Notes: generated from the letters alone by a model not told the origin. 64,000 bases of DNA from DTYU01 sp040757355 (GCA_040757355.1 JBFLWY010000013.1:1-64000); one strand, 5' to 3'; numbered from the stretch's first letter, positions 25,067-34,007 are shown. Translations and numbers: made by a program.

Positions 25067-26710
25067 ATGCTAAGGTCACTAACGATCAAGAACATAGTCT
25101 TGATTGAAGATCTAACGATTGACTTCCACCCTGCTCTCAATGTGATAACGGGTGAAACCGGAGCGGGTAAGTCCGCAATACTTGACGCGCTCGAACTCGC
25201 CCTGGGGAAAAGGGCAAGCGGGGACTATATTCGCACTGGTGCCGAAAAAGCCACAATCGAAGCGGTGTTTTCTGTAGAAACGTCACCGGCCTGTCTGGCA
25301 GAGTGCGGCATCGAGCCGGAAGAAGGTCACCTTTCCTTTCTGCGTGAGCTTTACCGCCAGGGTAAAAGCTTATGCCGGATCAACGGACAGGCGGTTCCAC
25401 TTTCCCTGTGCAGAGAGGCCTCCGAAGAACTCATTGACTTCCTTGTTCAGGGCGAACAACAGGCGGTGTACAATCCCGCCCGGCACGGCGAGATTCTCGA
25501 CGCTTTTGCGGGACTGCTCGGGGCCAGAACGCAACTAGGGAGGGTTTACCAGCAGTGGCGGGCGGTGCGGGAAAAGGCGGAGATCCTGATGAACGAGAGC
25601 CGCGCGCGCTTGAGGCGTGCCGATATGTTGCAGTACGAGATTTCGGAAATCGACCGTGCTGCATTCAAACCGGGGGAAGTGGAGGAACTTATCCAAGAGC
25701 GGGAATGGCTTAACAACGCTGCCAGACTTATTGAGCTCGCAAACCGCGGACGCGCCCTTTTAGCAGGCGAAGAGGCTTCTGCTGTAGAGAGTGTCGGAGA
25801 GGCTTCAGCGATTATAACGGAGATTGCGCGCTACCGCGCAGAACTCAGAACCCACGCCGAAAACTTAAGTGAAGCAACTCTTTACATCACAGACGCAGCA
25901 CGAGAACTGGAACGCCTGATCGCACAGGAGGACTACGACCCCCGTAGACTTGACGCTATCGAGGCTCGGCTTGACCTCTTCGAACGCCTTCGCCGCAAAT
26001 ACGGAGACACGGTCTCGGATATTTTGCGATACAGGGATGAAGCGGCCGCAGAGCTTGAGAGTCTAGCACGCGGGGAAGAAGAAGCGGGCAAACTGCAGGT
26101 GGAAGCCGACCGGCTGGAGAACGAATGGCTGACGAACGCGGAACGGCTCCAGGCAGCGCGTGAAAAAGCGGCCCTGGATCTGGAAGAGAAAATCACCCAG
26201 GAACTGGCTGCGCTGGCGATGGAGAAAACGGCGTTCAAGGTGATTTTTAACCCTATCCCGAATACACCCAACTTAAGGGGGATCACAGAGGCAGAGTTTT
26301 ATTTTTCTCCTAACCCCGGGGAACCGTTGAAACCCCTCACGCGTATTGCGTCGGGCGGGGAAGCGGCAAGGACGATTTTTGCCCTCAAGGTGCTGACGTC
26401 GGAAAACGACCAAGTCGGGACTCTGTTCCTGGATGAAGTGGATACGGGAGTAAGCGGTCAAGCACTGACCGGTATCGCAAACAGACTCGACATCTTGTCA
26501 CGGAAGAGGCAGGTGATCTGTATCACACACCAGGCCGTAGTGGCAGGAAGAGGAGCAGCGCACTTTTACATTAAGAAGGAAGTAGCCGGCGGACGCGCCG
26601 TTACCAAAGTGGTGCAACTTACTGGGGAGGCAAGGATAAAAGAAGTCGCACGCCTTGTCGGAGGCGCGCCAGAGACCGCTATTGAACATGCAAAGGAACT
26701 CCTAAGATAG
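25067..26710 (+). CDS. recN: DNA repair protein RecN
   Basis: 547 residues, SMC-like ATPase acting in double-strand break repair. Walker A ITGETGAGKSAILDAL is near residue 27, the ABC signature TRIASGGEAART near 425, and Walker B GTLFLDEVDTGVSG near 452, separated by a long coiled-coil region (about 155-360). The ATG follows the argR stop by 2 nt. Full length; no anomalies. Confidence 0.96.
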   Translation: MLRSLTIKNIVLIEDLTIDFHPALNVITGETGAGKSAILDALELALGKRASGDYIRTGAEKATIEAVFSVETSPACLAECGIEPEEGHLSFLRELYRQGKSLCRINGQAVPLSLCREASEELIDFLVQGEQQAVYNPARHGEILDAFAGLLGARTQLGRVYQQWRAVREKAEILMNESRARLRRADMLQYEISEIDRAAFKPGEVEELIQEREWLNNAARLIELANRGRALLAGEEASAVESVGEASAIITEIARYRAELRTHAENLSEATLYITDAARELERLIAQEDYDPRRLDAIEARLDLFERLRRKYGDTVSDILRYRDEAAAELESLARGEEEAGKLQVEADRLENEWLTNAERLQAAREKAALDLEEKITQELAALAMEKTAFKVIFNPIPNTPNLRGITEAEFYFSPNPGEPLKPLTRIASGGEAARTIFALKVLTSENDQVGTLFLDEVDTGVSGQALTGIANRLDILSRKRQVICITHQAVVAGRGAAHFYIKKEVAGGRAVTKVVQLTGEARIKEVARLVGGAPETAIEHAKELLR

Positions 26711-26774
26711 GTTCTTAGATCAGGGCATAAAGGTCTATCCCTCCGGGAATCTTAAAACTCCGGAGGGGACCCGA

Positions 26775-28112
26775 TTGCCGCGAAACCTGCGTTCTTTTGT
26801 TGTATTATTTTTCCTAAGTGTTTTATTCACCTCAACCTATATTGCTGCTGCCTTCTGGCCTGTCCGGCAAAGCCTCGCAGTCGGTGAAGTTTTACGCATA
26901 TCTGAATCAGTTCCAGATTTCCTTCGTGACCACCTGGTTCTTACCACCGACGACAGTTATCCTGGATTCGGCAACTGCATTTCACTTTTAGACGAAGTAA
27001 AGGTAGCGGCTCCAGGAAGATTTCAGGCGCGGTTGGCGATCCACGGGGTCATCCCGATACGTACCATCGTTTTTGACGTACAACCGGTACTCCGGGTTTA
27101 TCCGGGAGGACAGGCCGTTGGGGTATTGTTACACACCCAGGGAGTAATTGTTGTCGGCTATGCCGAAGTCGTTCATAAAGGCGGCACGAAATCGAGTCCC
27201 GCTGCAGAAGCCGGCCTTATGGTCGGAGATATAATCGTTAGTATTGACGGGAAGCCTGCCGCAAACGATCAGGTAGTGAAGGAAGCAGTCCTCCGTGCAG
27301 GCGGCAAAGGACGCCCGGTTTTCTTAGAAGTCGAAAGGCGCGGTAAAACAATACGTTTTAAGGTGCGGCCTGCTCTTTGCCGGCGTTCAGAGTCTTATCG
27401 GATAGGCCTCTTAATCAGGGACTCGGCGGCCGGTGTGGGAACGTTGACCTTTTATGAACCGGCGACCAGGACGTACGGAGCTTTGGGTCACGTGATAACA
27501 GACGTGACTACGAACAACCCGGTAGAGTTGGCGGAGGGGTCCATAATTGAGGCCTTCATCCAGGGAATCCGACCGGGACAAAAGGGCAAACCGGGCGAAA
27601 AATTAGGTATCATCAGCCAGGCTTCCACCTTATCCGGGACGATACAGCACAACACTGAATATGGAATTTTCGGCCGGCTGGACCGTATTCCACAGCACCC
27701 GTTCTATAAGAAACCTATCCCGGTAGCCCTGGCTCACCAAGTCCGGCCGGGACCGGCAACTATACTTACTGTAGTTAAGGGGAGCAGAATGGAGCAGTTT
27801 CAGATCGAAATCGTACGGACTAACCCTTTAAGTCGCGGCGGTAAAAAGGACATCATCATCAATGTTACCGACCGGCGTTTACTGCGGAGCGCCGGAGGGA
27901 TAATTCAAGGGATGAGCGGCAGTCCGATTATTCAGTCCGGACGCCTGGTCGGCGCTGTAACCCATGTGTATATAAGTAACCCTCAAAAGGGCTACGGGAT
28001 TTTCGCTGAAAGAATGCTCCGAGAGTGCAATCTGCTGTCATTAAAGAATAAACCGGAAGTATTTCTTGGAGATATTGGCTATTATTCGACAAAAGCTTGT
28101 TGTAAAATATAA
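26775..28112 (+). CDS. spoIVB: SpoIVB peptidase (stage IV sporulation protein B)
   Basis: 445 residues, serine peptidase family S55. An N-terminal membrane anchor (about residues 7-28) is followed by a PDZ domain (about 110-205, GLMVGDIIVSIDGKPA) and the S55 peptidase domain, with YGALGHVITD (catalytic His) near 235 and GMSGSPIIQSG (catalytic Ser) near 380. SpoIVB is made in the forespore and cleaves SpoIVFA to trigger sigma-K activation. TTG start at 26775 with GGAGGGG just upstream. It precedes spo0A, as in Bacillus and most spore-forming Clostridia. Confidence 0.95.
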   Translation: MPRNLRSFVVLFFLSVLFTSTYIAAAFWPVRQSLAVGEVLRISESVPDFLRDHLVLTTDDSYPGFGNCISLLDEVKVAAPGRFQARLAIHGVIPIRTIVFDVQPVLRVYPGGQAVGVLLHTQGVIVVGYAEVVHKGGTKSSPAAEAGLMVGDIIVSIDGKPAANDQVVKEAVLRAGGKGRPVFLEVERRGKTIRFKVRPALCRRSESYRIGLLIRDSAAGVGTLTFYEPATRTYGALGHVITDVTTNNPVELAEGSIIEAFIQGIRPGQKGKPGEKLGIISQASTLSGTIQHNTEYGIFGRLDRIPQHPFYKKPIPVALAHQVRPGPATILTVVKGSRMEQFQIEIVRTNPLSRGGKKDIIINVTDRRLLRSAGGIIQGMSGSPIIQSGRLVGAVTHVYISNPQKGYGIFAERMLRECNLLSLKNKPEVFLGDIGYYSTKACCKI

Positions 28113-28186
28113 AAAGAGAGGCTTTTCTGTATTACAAAAATATACCAGTTTTAAACTTTTTTACCCCCAAAGAGGAGGATATTCTT

Positions 28187-28276
28187 TTGTCCCAGCGAAT
28201 TAGTTTATTACCAAAATTTGAACGAAACCTTCCGGTTAAGTTTAATAAAAAAGGGGGCAGTCAGCTTAATGAGTAA
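28187..28276 (+). CDS. Possible 29-residue leader peptide overlapping the spo0A start
   Basis: A short frame starts at TTG 28187, 8 nt after a strong AGAGGAGGA site (28171-28179), and ends at TAA 28274-28276, overlapping the spo0A ATG (28269) by 8 nt in another frame (ATGAGTAA). The peptide begins MSQRISLLPKFER and is basic. Its ribosome binding site is better than that of spo0A, so it could couple or limit spo0A translation. It may equally be a chance frame; no similarity is recognised. Confidence 0.35.
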   Translation: MSQRISLLPKFERNLPVKFNKKGGSQLNE

Positions 28277-29039
28277 ACCGGTACGCGTATTGATCGCTGA
28301 CGATAATAGGGAGTTCTGCGAACTGTTAAAGGACTTCCTTAGTCAGCAACCCGATTTCGAGCTTGTTGGCGTTGCTTATAACGGACTTGAAGCCCTGCAG
28401 ATCTTAGAAGAAACCCGGCCTAACGTAGTAATCCTGGATATTATTATGCCCCATCTCGATGGCATCGGCGTCCTTGAGAAATTCGCCAGCAGTTCACTTC
28501 CGTATCGTCCGAAATTCATTATTTTAACGGCTTTGGGACAGGAGGCCATCACCCAAAGGGCGGTTGAGCTTGGTGCCGACTACTACATCGTTAAGCCGTT
28601 CAACTTTTCAGTGCTGGCAAGCAGGATCAAGCAACTGGGCGACGGTACAGCAAGCAGCACCCCTTTCGTCGCGCCGGCAAAGCCGCGTAACCTGGACATG
28701 GCCGTAACGAATATCATCCACGAGATAGGTGTACCAGCCCACATTAAAGGTTACCACTACTTGCGGGACGCCATTTTAATGGTGGTAGAGGAGATTAATC
28801 TCTTGGGAGGTATTACCAAGGAACTCTATCCGATGATAGCGCATAAATACAACACCACTCCAAGCAGAGTGGAGCGGGCAATAAGACATGCGATTGAGCT
28901 TGCTTGGGACAGGGGAAATGTTGATGCAATATCAAAGTTTTTCGGCTATACGGTCAGCATGGCCAAAGGTAAACCTACCAATTCAGAGTTTATCGCTATG
29001 ATTGCTGATAAACTGCGTCTCGAAACCAAAGTGAGCTGA
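28269..29039 (+). CDS. spo0A: Sporulation master regulator Spo0A
   Basis: 256 residues. The receiver domain (about 4-125) has the acidic pair D11/D12, phosphoryl acceptor D57 in VVILDIIMPHLDG, and the conserved Lys in YYIVKPF. The C-terminal DNA-binding domain contains ITKELYPMIAHKYNTTPSRV and ERAIRHAIELAWDRG, the recognition region for 0A boxes. Phosphorylated Spo0A commits the cell to sporulation. The ATG at 28269 is chosen because the receiver begins three residues later; its own ribosome binding site is poor (GGGGGC), and an overlapping upstream short frame may matter. Confidence 0.96.
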   Translation: MSKPVRVLIADDNREFCELLKDFLSQQPDFELVGVAYNGLEALQILEETRPNVVILDIIMPHLDGIGVLEKFASSSLPYRPKFIILTALGQEAITQRAVELGADYYIVKPFNFSVLASRIKQLGDGTASSTPFVAPAKPRNLDMAVTNIIHEIGVPAHIKGYHYLRDAILMVVEEINLLGGITKELYPMIAHKYNTTPSRVERAIRHAIELAWDRGNVDAISKFFGYTVSMAKGKPTNSEFIAMIADKLRLETKVS

Positions 29040-29044
29040 AAGAG

Positions 29045-29070
29045 GAGACCTGGCCCCACGGTCAGGTCTC
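29045..29070 (+). terminator. Stem-loop after spo0A
   Basis: GAGACCTG (29045-29052) and CAGGTCTC (29063-29070) form an 8-bp stem just 5 nt after the spo0A stop. The T-tract is short (AGAGTTT), so termination may be weak. Confidence 0.55.
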
Positions 29071-29372
29071 AGAGTTTAAGTGACGAATTATTTGGCTTGG
29101 ATGGGAAAGCAGTTATGGACACGGCAGCAGAATAGGCTCAAAGTGTTTGCAACTTAAGGGTCTGAATAGTAAGAGATTATCATCCTGCGGTGTTTTATTT
29201 AAAATAAAAGCAGGGCGGCTAGATAATACATTGGAGTTGGAGTTTGACTTCTAAACAGCGACTGCTTGTATACTATGAATTAAAAGATGTTACCATGTGA
29301 ATTGCCTGTCCTTGACTTATGTGTATAAACTATTATACTGATTATGTGTAGAATGGGTAAGGTGGCGAAATA
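29071..29372. other. Intergenic region spo0A-steA
   Basis: About 300 nt without a gene. An AT-rich palindrome (TTTATTTAAAATAAA, about 29194-29208) and two promoter-like patterns are visible; the better one is listed separately. Confidence 0.4.
29312..29339 (+). promoter_or_regulatory. Candidate sigma-A promoter for steA
   Basis: TTGACT (29312-29317), 16-nt spacer, TATACT (29334-29339); start near 29346, about 27 nt before the steA ATG. A second pair, TTGACT 29244 and TATACT 29269, has a 19-nt spacer and is weaker. Confidence 0.6.
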
Positions 29373-30491
29373 ATGGCGCTGAAAGGCCGGGTACGAGTCG
29401 ACCGGCGGACGAAGAACCTGATCAAGCGCCTCCAACCCAACGAGGTGGCGATCATCAGCCACGGCGGCATTGACAAACTGGCTGCGCAGGGGCTTATCAA
29501 TGGAAAATGCAAGCTGGTGCTCAATGCAGAGAGGTCTCTATCCCCTAATTACCCCAATGAGGGACCTTTGATGCTGGTTAAAGCAGGTATACCGATCATC
29601 GACAACCTCGGTCCAGCGGTGATGGAAATCCCGGAAGGCTCAGAGGTTGAAGTTATAGAAGGGAACGTTTATGCAAACGGAGCTTTCATTGCGCACGGGG
29701 AGAATCTTAGTATTGAAAAGATTTTAGAGGGAATGGCTGCTGCGAAAAGCCGGCTGGGAGAGGTACTGGTCCAATTCGTTGACAACACGTTGTCATACGC
29801 ACGGGACGAGATCAGTCTTATAGCCCAACAGATGCCCATGCCGCCATTAAGAACTAAAATACAGGGAAGACATGCACTTATTGTGGTCCGGGGGTTTGAT
29901 TATAAAGAAGACCTCCATGCAATAGGGTCTTACATCCGGGAGATGCGGCCGGTTTTAATAGGTGTTGACGGTGGTGCGGATGCCCTTCGCGAGTTTGGTT
30001 ATCGACCGGACATCGTGATCGGTGACATGGACAGCGTAAGCGATGAGGCCCTGTTGGAAGCACAAGAAGTCATCGTCCACGCTTATCCGAACGGGAAAGC
30101 GCCGGGACTAAAAAGGGTAGAAGAACTGCGGAAAGACGCTGTTACTCTTCCCTTGCGCGGAACGAGTGAGGATGTGGCAATGCTGCTGGCTTACGAGAAG
30201 GGGGCGAGCCTGATCGTCGCAGTAGGAACGCATTCAAACGTGATGGATTTTTTAGAAAAAGGGCGGCAAGGGATGGGAAGTACTTTCCTTGTGCGTCTGA
30301 AGGTCGGCTCTATCCTGATCGATGCTAAAGGAGTTTCCCGGTTATATCAGGGAAGAGTTAGGGTTCGTTACTTAGCGCAGGTTGTGGCTGCAGCACTTTT
30401 ACCGATTACCGCCGTGGCAGCTATTTCGCCGTCAATAAGACAGCTTCTTAAGCTGCTGTTCATCCAATTCCGTATGGTTATAGGATTATAA
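29373..30491 (+). CDS. steA: SteA-like putative cytokinetic ring protein (thiamine pyrophosphokinase-like fold)
   Basis: 372 residues. The N-terminal part (to about 160) has the conserved KGRVRVDRRTKNLIKRL and EVAIISHGGIDKLAAQGL; the centre resembles the thiamine pyrophosphokinase nucleotide-binding fold, with VLIGVDGGADALREFG and DIVIGDMDSVSDEAL; the C-terminus has a hydrophobic helix (about 330-352). In Corynebacterium SteA works with SteB at the division septum. The next gene is the SteB-type partner, supporting the assignment. ATG 29373 has GGTGG a few bases upstream. The function in Firmicutes is not established, so the cell-division role is inferred. Confidence 0.82.
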   Translation: MALKGRVRVDRRTKNLIKRLQPNEVAIISHGGIDKLAAQGLINGKCKLVLNAERSLSPNYPNEGPLMLVKAGIPIIDNLGPAVMEIPEGSEVEVIEGNVYANGAFIAHGENLSIEKILEGMAAAKSRLGEVLVQFVDNTLSYARDEISLIAQQMPMPPLRTKIQGRHALIVVRGFDYKEDLHAIGSYIREMRPVLIGVDGGADALREFGYRPDIVIGDMDSVSDEALLEAQEVIVHAYPNGKAPGLKRVEELRKDAVTLPLRGTSEDVAMLLAYEKGASLIVAVGTHSNVMDFLEKGRQGMGSTFLVRLKVGSILIDAKGVSRLYQGRVRVRYLAQVVAAALLPITAVAAISPSIRQLLKLLFIQFRMVIGL

Positions 30492-30508
30492 AAAAAGGGG
30501 AGTCCAAC

Positions 30509-31390
30509 GTGATCATCGATATCCGCTACCACATAATTACGCTGGTTGCGGTTTTCTTAATGTTAGGGGTCGGTATTCTCATCGGTACAACAATGGTTGG
30601 AAACGAAACCCTTGTCAAACAACAAAAGCAACTGGCGGATCGGTTGGAGGATCAGTTAAACGGACTTCGTATGGAGACTTTGGAAGTGCAGGAGCGTTGT
30701 GACCAGTTGGAGGAGGAGAACAACACCCTGCAGCTTTTCGCACAAAATATTGTGCCCTTTACTGTGACCGGAAGGTTAAACGGTGAACGTGTCGCCGTTA
30801 TCGAAATTGGTGGAACTGCGTCCGATAAACTGTTGAATGATCTAAAGGCTGCAGGAGCTTTCGTTGAGCCGGTTATCACTTTGGCAGATGAGTTCGATGT
30901 GACCGGCCACGAAACGAAAATTGCCCAGGATTTTGGTTGGTCTGGAAGGAAACCCGAGGAACTGACCGCTCAACTGGCCCGTGAAATCGGACGGGCGGTT
31001 GCCACCGGCCGGAACCCTGTATTCATTGACTACCTCATCGGGGAAGGGCTGATCACTGCCACGGGCAGTTACAACGCTCCGGTAAAAGCTGCTGTCGTCA
31101 TCGGTGGGGTTGAAGGGACGGAGACCAGGCGCATTTCGAATGTTGACCTCAATTTAGTGGACGGGCTGGTTTCAGAAGGGATTGTTGTAGCCGCTGTCGA
31201 GGAAAGCACCGGTAACGGTATTAGTATTAAGGAGTACCAAAAAAGGAAGATTAGTACTATAGACAACATCGATACACCATGGGGCCGGGTGGCGCTTGTT
31301 TTAGCACTGTCGGGTCACCCCGGCAACTACGGGTCAAAACCAACGGCAAAACAGATGCTGCCGCCTTATCCCGGTGGGGGAACGAAATGA
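30509..31390 (+). CDS. SteB/MctB-like membrane protein (copper transporter MctB family)
   Basis: 293 residues from GTG 30509, preceded by AGGGGAG. A single N-terminal membrane helix (about 8-28, ITLVAVFLMLGVGILIG) is followed by a coiled coil (about 33-70) and a soluble domain. The family name MctB comes from a mycobacterial copper-resistance protein, but in Corynebacterium a member is SteB, the partner of SteA. Here it directly follows steA, so the SteB role is favoured over copper transport. There are no Cys/His-rich metal sites visible. Its stop overlaps the next start (ATGA). Confidence 0.8.
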   Translation: MIIDIRYHIITLVAVFLMLGVGILIGTTMVGNETLVKQQKQLADRLEDQLNGLRMETLEVQERCDQLEEENNTLQLFAQNIVPFTVTGRLNGERVAVIEIGGTASDKLLNDLKAAGAFVEPVITLADEFDVTGHETKIAQDFGWSGRKPEELTAQLAREIGRAVATGRNPVFIDYLIGEGLITATGSYNAPVKAAVVIGGVEGTETRRISNVDLNLVDGLVSEGIVVAAVEESTGNGISIKEYQKRKISTIDNIDTPWGRVALVLALSGHPGNYGSKPTAKQMLPPYPGGGTK

Positions 31391-32082
31391 AGAAGGTTTC
31401 CGTCATCATCCCTGCTTACAATGAGGCAGCCCGGATAACAGATACGGTGAGCGCGGTGCGCATGATTCCCGAAGTGACCGAGGTAATAGTTATCGACGAC
31501 GCATCCACAGATGAGACAGGGCATTTAGCAACAGCAGCCGGTGCAAGAGTAATCCGGCTCCCTAGAAACAGCGGTAAAGGAGCTGCCCTAAACAAGGGTG
31601 TACAGGCGGCCGCAGGGGACATAATCGTCCTCCTCGATGCCGACCTGGGCGAAAGTGCGCAGGAAGCACGCAACCTGATCCTTCCTGTTATAAACGGTGA
31701 GGTGGATATGGCTGTGGCCCGTTTACCTTCGCCGAAAACTAAAGGCGGGTTTGGTCTTGTACGTGGTCTGGCCAGCAGGGGGATAAGGTTTTTTACCGGC
31801 CTTGAGATGAAGGCGCCTCTTTCAGGACAAAGGGCGATGTCAAGAGAAACCCTTTCAGCCGTCACGCCTTTTGCCGACGGTTATGGGGTGGAGGTAGCCC
31901 TGACAATTAGAGCAGTCCGCCGGGGATACCGCGTGGCGGAGATTCCATTATCGATGCGCCACCGCGAGACAGGTCGAAATGTCAGTGGTTTTCTTCACCG
32001 CGGGCGCCAGTTTCGCGACGTCCTTATTACACTGGGTCGCTGTTACTTTGAGCACCGAAGAACGGGCAAGGTGGCCGGTTAA
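31387..32082 (+). CDS. Family 2 glycosyltransferase (dolichyl-phosphate-mannose-synthase-like)
   Basis: 231 residues. GT-A fold with KVSVIIPAYNEAARI at the start, DDASTDETG near 39 and the metal/nucleotide motif VLLDADLGE near 82. A soluble enzyme with no membrane helix. It shares a 4-nt overlap with the steB-like gene and directly abuts the next gene, so all four genes are one operon. It probably transfers a sugar to a polyprenyl phosphate lipid in envelope synthesis; the acceptor is not known. Confidence 0.85.
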   Translation: MKKVSVIIPAYNEAARITDTVSAVRMIPEVTEVIVIDDASTDETGHLATAAGARVIRLPRNSGKGAALNKGVQAAAGDIIVLLDADLGESAQEARNLILPVINGEVDMAVARLPSPKTKGGFGLVRGLASRGIRFFTGLEMKAPLSGQRAMSRETLSAVTPFADGYGVEVALTIRAVRRGYRVAEIPLSMRHRETGRNVSGFLHRGRQFRDVLITLGRCYFEHRRTGKVAG

Positions 32083-32907
32083 ATGGCGGGTTGGCAGTAC
32101 CTTACAGCTCTGGTGACGGGATACTTAGTTACTCGTTTTATCCTAAATCCGTTTTTGAGCCTGCTTCGTACATCCGGCTGCATGCATCCCAACTATCTCG
32201 GCCGGGAAATCCCCGTCGGGGGAGGAATAGTCTTCTTTTTCTCGTTCCTGCCTTTGTCAGTTCTCACCCTATTTTTTACTTCCGGCCGGTTTAACGAAGA
32301 AAGACTACTGCCCTTTTTGTTCCTAACGGCGGTAAGCACCCTGGTCGGTATCATGGATGACGTTTGGGGTTCTCGCACTGTATCGGGATTGAAGGGTCAT
32401 TTCAGGCGGTTGTTCCGGGGTGAAATCACAACGGGTGCTTTAAAGGCCATTACTATTGGCATGAGCAGCCTGATCATGTTTCTTCCCGGCGAAAACATCT
32501 GGGATGGTTTGTTAAACGCAGTGCTGGTAGCTCTATGGGTAAATACTCTCAACCTTTTTGACCTCCGCCCCGGCCGTGCGGGCAAATTCTTTGTCCTGAT
32601 AGCCCTTATTTTAACAGCAACGGCGTGGAAAAGCCCCGAAATTATACTGCTTTCGGCAACAGCCGGCGCACTGCTTGCATTCCTTCCGGTTGACTTACGC
32701 GCACGGGCAATGATGGGTGATGCCGGCGCAAATACCCTCGGTGCGGTTATCGGGCTCCTGGTTTCCTGGACGCTCGGATTCAATACCAGGTTAGGGATAC
32801 TCGTAGCGCTTCTATTACTGCACTTATTGACGGAAAGATACTCTTTAACGAAGATTATTGCAAAGAATCGCGTACTTGATTTCCTCGATCGCCTTGGCCG
32901 CGGTTAG
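32083..32907 (+). CDS. MraY-like glycosyltransferase family 4 membrane protein
   Basis: 274 residues with about eight to nine membrane segments. It resembles the polyprenyl-phosphate N-acetylhexosamine-1-phosphate transferase family: GIMDDVWGSR near residue 89 replaces the usual DDxxD-type loop, NTLNLFDLRPGRAGKF near 152 the NxxxxxDG region, and MMGDAGANTLGAVIG near 210 the conserved GDxG loop. It is shorter than MraY (about 320). It would move a sugar phosphate to undecaprenyl phosphate. ATG directly follows the preceding stop. Whether it is catalytically active is uncertain because the aspartate-rich motifs are non-standard. Confidence 0.8.
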   Translation: MAGWQYLTALVTGYLVTRFILNPFLSLLRTSGCMHPNYLGREIPVGGGIVFFFSFLPLSVLTLFFTSGRFNEERLLPFLFLTAVSTLVGIMDDVWGSRTVSGLKGHFRRLFRGEITTGALKAITIGMSSLIMFLPGENIWDGLLNAVLVALWVNTLNLFDLRPGRAGKFFVLIALILTATAWKSPEIILLSATAGALLAFLPVDLRARAMMGDAGANTLGAVIGLLVSWTLGFNTRLGILVALLLLHLLTERYSLTKIIAKNRVLDFLDRLGRG

Positions 32908-32956
32908 AAAAACGGCGGGAAAACTGAATAGGCGCTATGGCTGTACCGGCATTTCC

Positions 32957-33177
32957 GGGGAGTCGCTCACGACCAGCACTCAATGGACTTCTTGCCCTTT
33001 GAAGGACAGACCTTCATTGAGCTTAAATGCCCAGCACTCAATAGGACTTTTTGAGCTTTGGAGGAGAGACCTTCTTTAGTCTAATGAAGTGATAGCTTTC
33101 AAACTTCAAGGTTATATTGAGTGCTGGGTTAAACTTCAAGGATTACATTGAGTGCTGGGTGGCACCGGAAATGAAAA
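32957..33177 (+). repeat. Nested-palindrome intergenic repeat, copy 2
   Basis: Core 32973-33159 (187 bp) is identical to the copy 1 core at 7858-8044 over its full length as read by eye. Flanks GGGGAGTCGCTCACGA (left) and GGCACCGGAAATGAAAAT (right) are similar but diverged. It lies 65 nt after the GT4 gene and 119 nt before the ATPase gene, same orientation as both. Confidence 0.95.
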
Positions 33178-33278
33178 TTGCCTCTCTGCAGGTTATCCTT
33201 AGGCGAATTGGGAAGCGAGCGGTTTCTTACGGGTCGATGCTTTTAAAAACAAACGCGTAAGCAGGATTTTCAGGAATT

Positions 33279-34007
33279 ATGCCGAAAGCGTTACCATTGA
33301 CACTGGAAAAAACGATTAGCAGGGTTAACATATTCCTCGGCGGTCTTGGAAGCGGCAAGACGACAATAGCCCTGAACGTTGCCCTTTACGCCGCTGCCGA
33401 AGTCTTTGCCGAAAATCCGGAAATGAAAGCGGGCTGCGGAAGGGTAGCACTTATCGATCTTGACATTGTGAACCCGTACTTTCGTTCCCGGACGGTACAG
33501 AAGGAAATGGCAGGGTACGGCGTAGAGGTCGTTTGCCCTCCCGTATCAATCGCACAGGGAGATATACCGGCACTGCCCGCGGCCATCCGGGGCGCCTTGG
33601 ACTCCAGTGACTGCGTCGTATTCGATATAGGAGGCGATACGGTCGGAGCAACGGCACTCGGCTGTTACCAGCCGTACATACTTGCCAAGGAGCACTGTCT
33701 TTTTTTTGTTGTAAACGTGCGGCGGCCCTTCACCGGAACCGCTGAAAAGATCAGAACTGCAGTCGGCGAAATCGAGGAGGCCGCCCGTCTAAAGGTTAAC
33801 TTCCTGATTAATAATACCAATATCGGTCGGGAAACCAGCTTGGGAATAGTGTCGGAAGGAATGGAGATCGTTCAGCAGGCGGCAGAATTACTAGGGATTC
33901 CCGTTGCCTTCAACACTATTTTAGAAGAACTGGCCGTGTCTGAGACGGGTGAAGTCGCCGCTGGGTTTTTACCGCTTAAAAAAATGTTGCGCCTGCCTTG
34001 GGAATAA
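33279..34007 (+). CDS. P-loop ATPase of the MinD/CobQ-like type next to the Vor operon
   Basis: 242 residues. Walker A GGLGSGKTTIALN is at about 20-32; LIDLDIVNPYFRSR near 60 resembles the deviant-ATPase switch region; VVFDIGGDTVGATAL near 115 is Walker B-like. The rest (FLINNTNIGRETS) fits a SIMIBI-class ATPase. The gene lies 54 nt before vorD on the same strand. The family often accompanies ferredoxin-dependent 2-oxoacid oxidoreductases in Clostridia; cluster assembly or activation of that enzyme is a reasonable guess but not shown. The start at ATG 33279 has only a weak ribosome binding site. Confidence 0.7.
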   Translation: MPKALPLTLEKTISRVNIFLGGLGSGKTTIALNVALYAAAEVFAENPEMKAGCGRVALIDLDIVNPYFRSRTVQKEMAGYGVEVVCPPVSIAQGDIPALPAAIRGALDSSDCVVFDIGGDTVGATALGCYQPYILAKEHCLFFVVNVRRPFTGTAEKIRTAVGEIEEAARLKVNFLINNTNIGRETSLGIVSEGMEIVQQAAELLGIPVAFNTILEELAVSETGEVAAGFLPLKKMLRLPWE

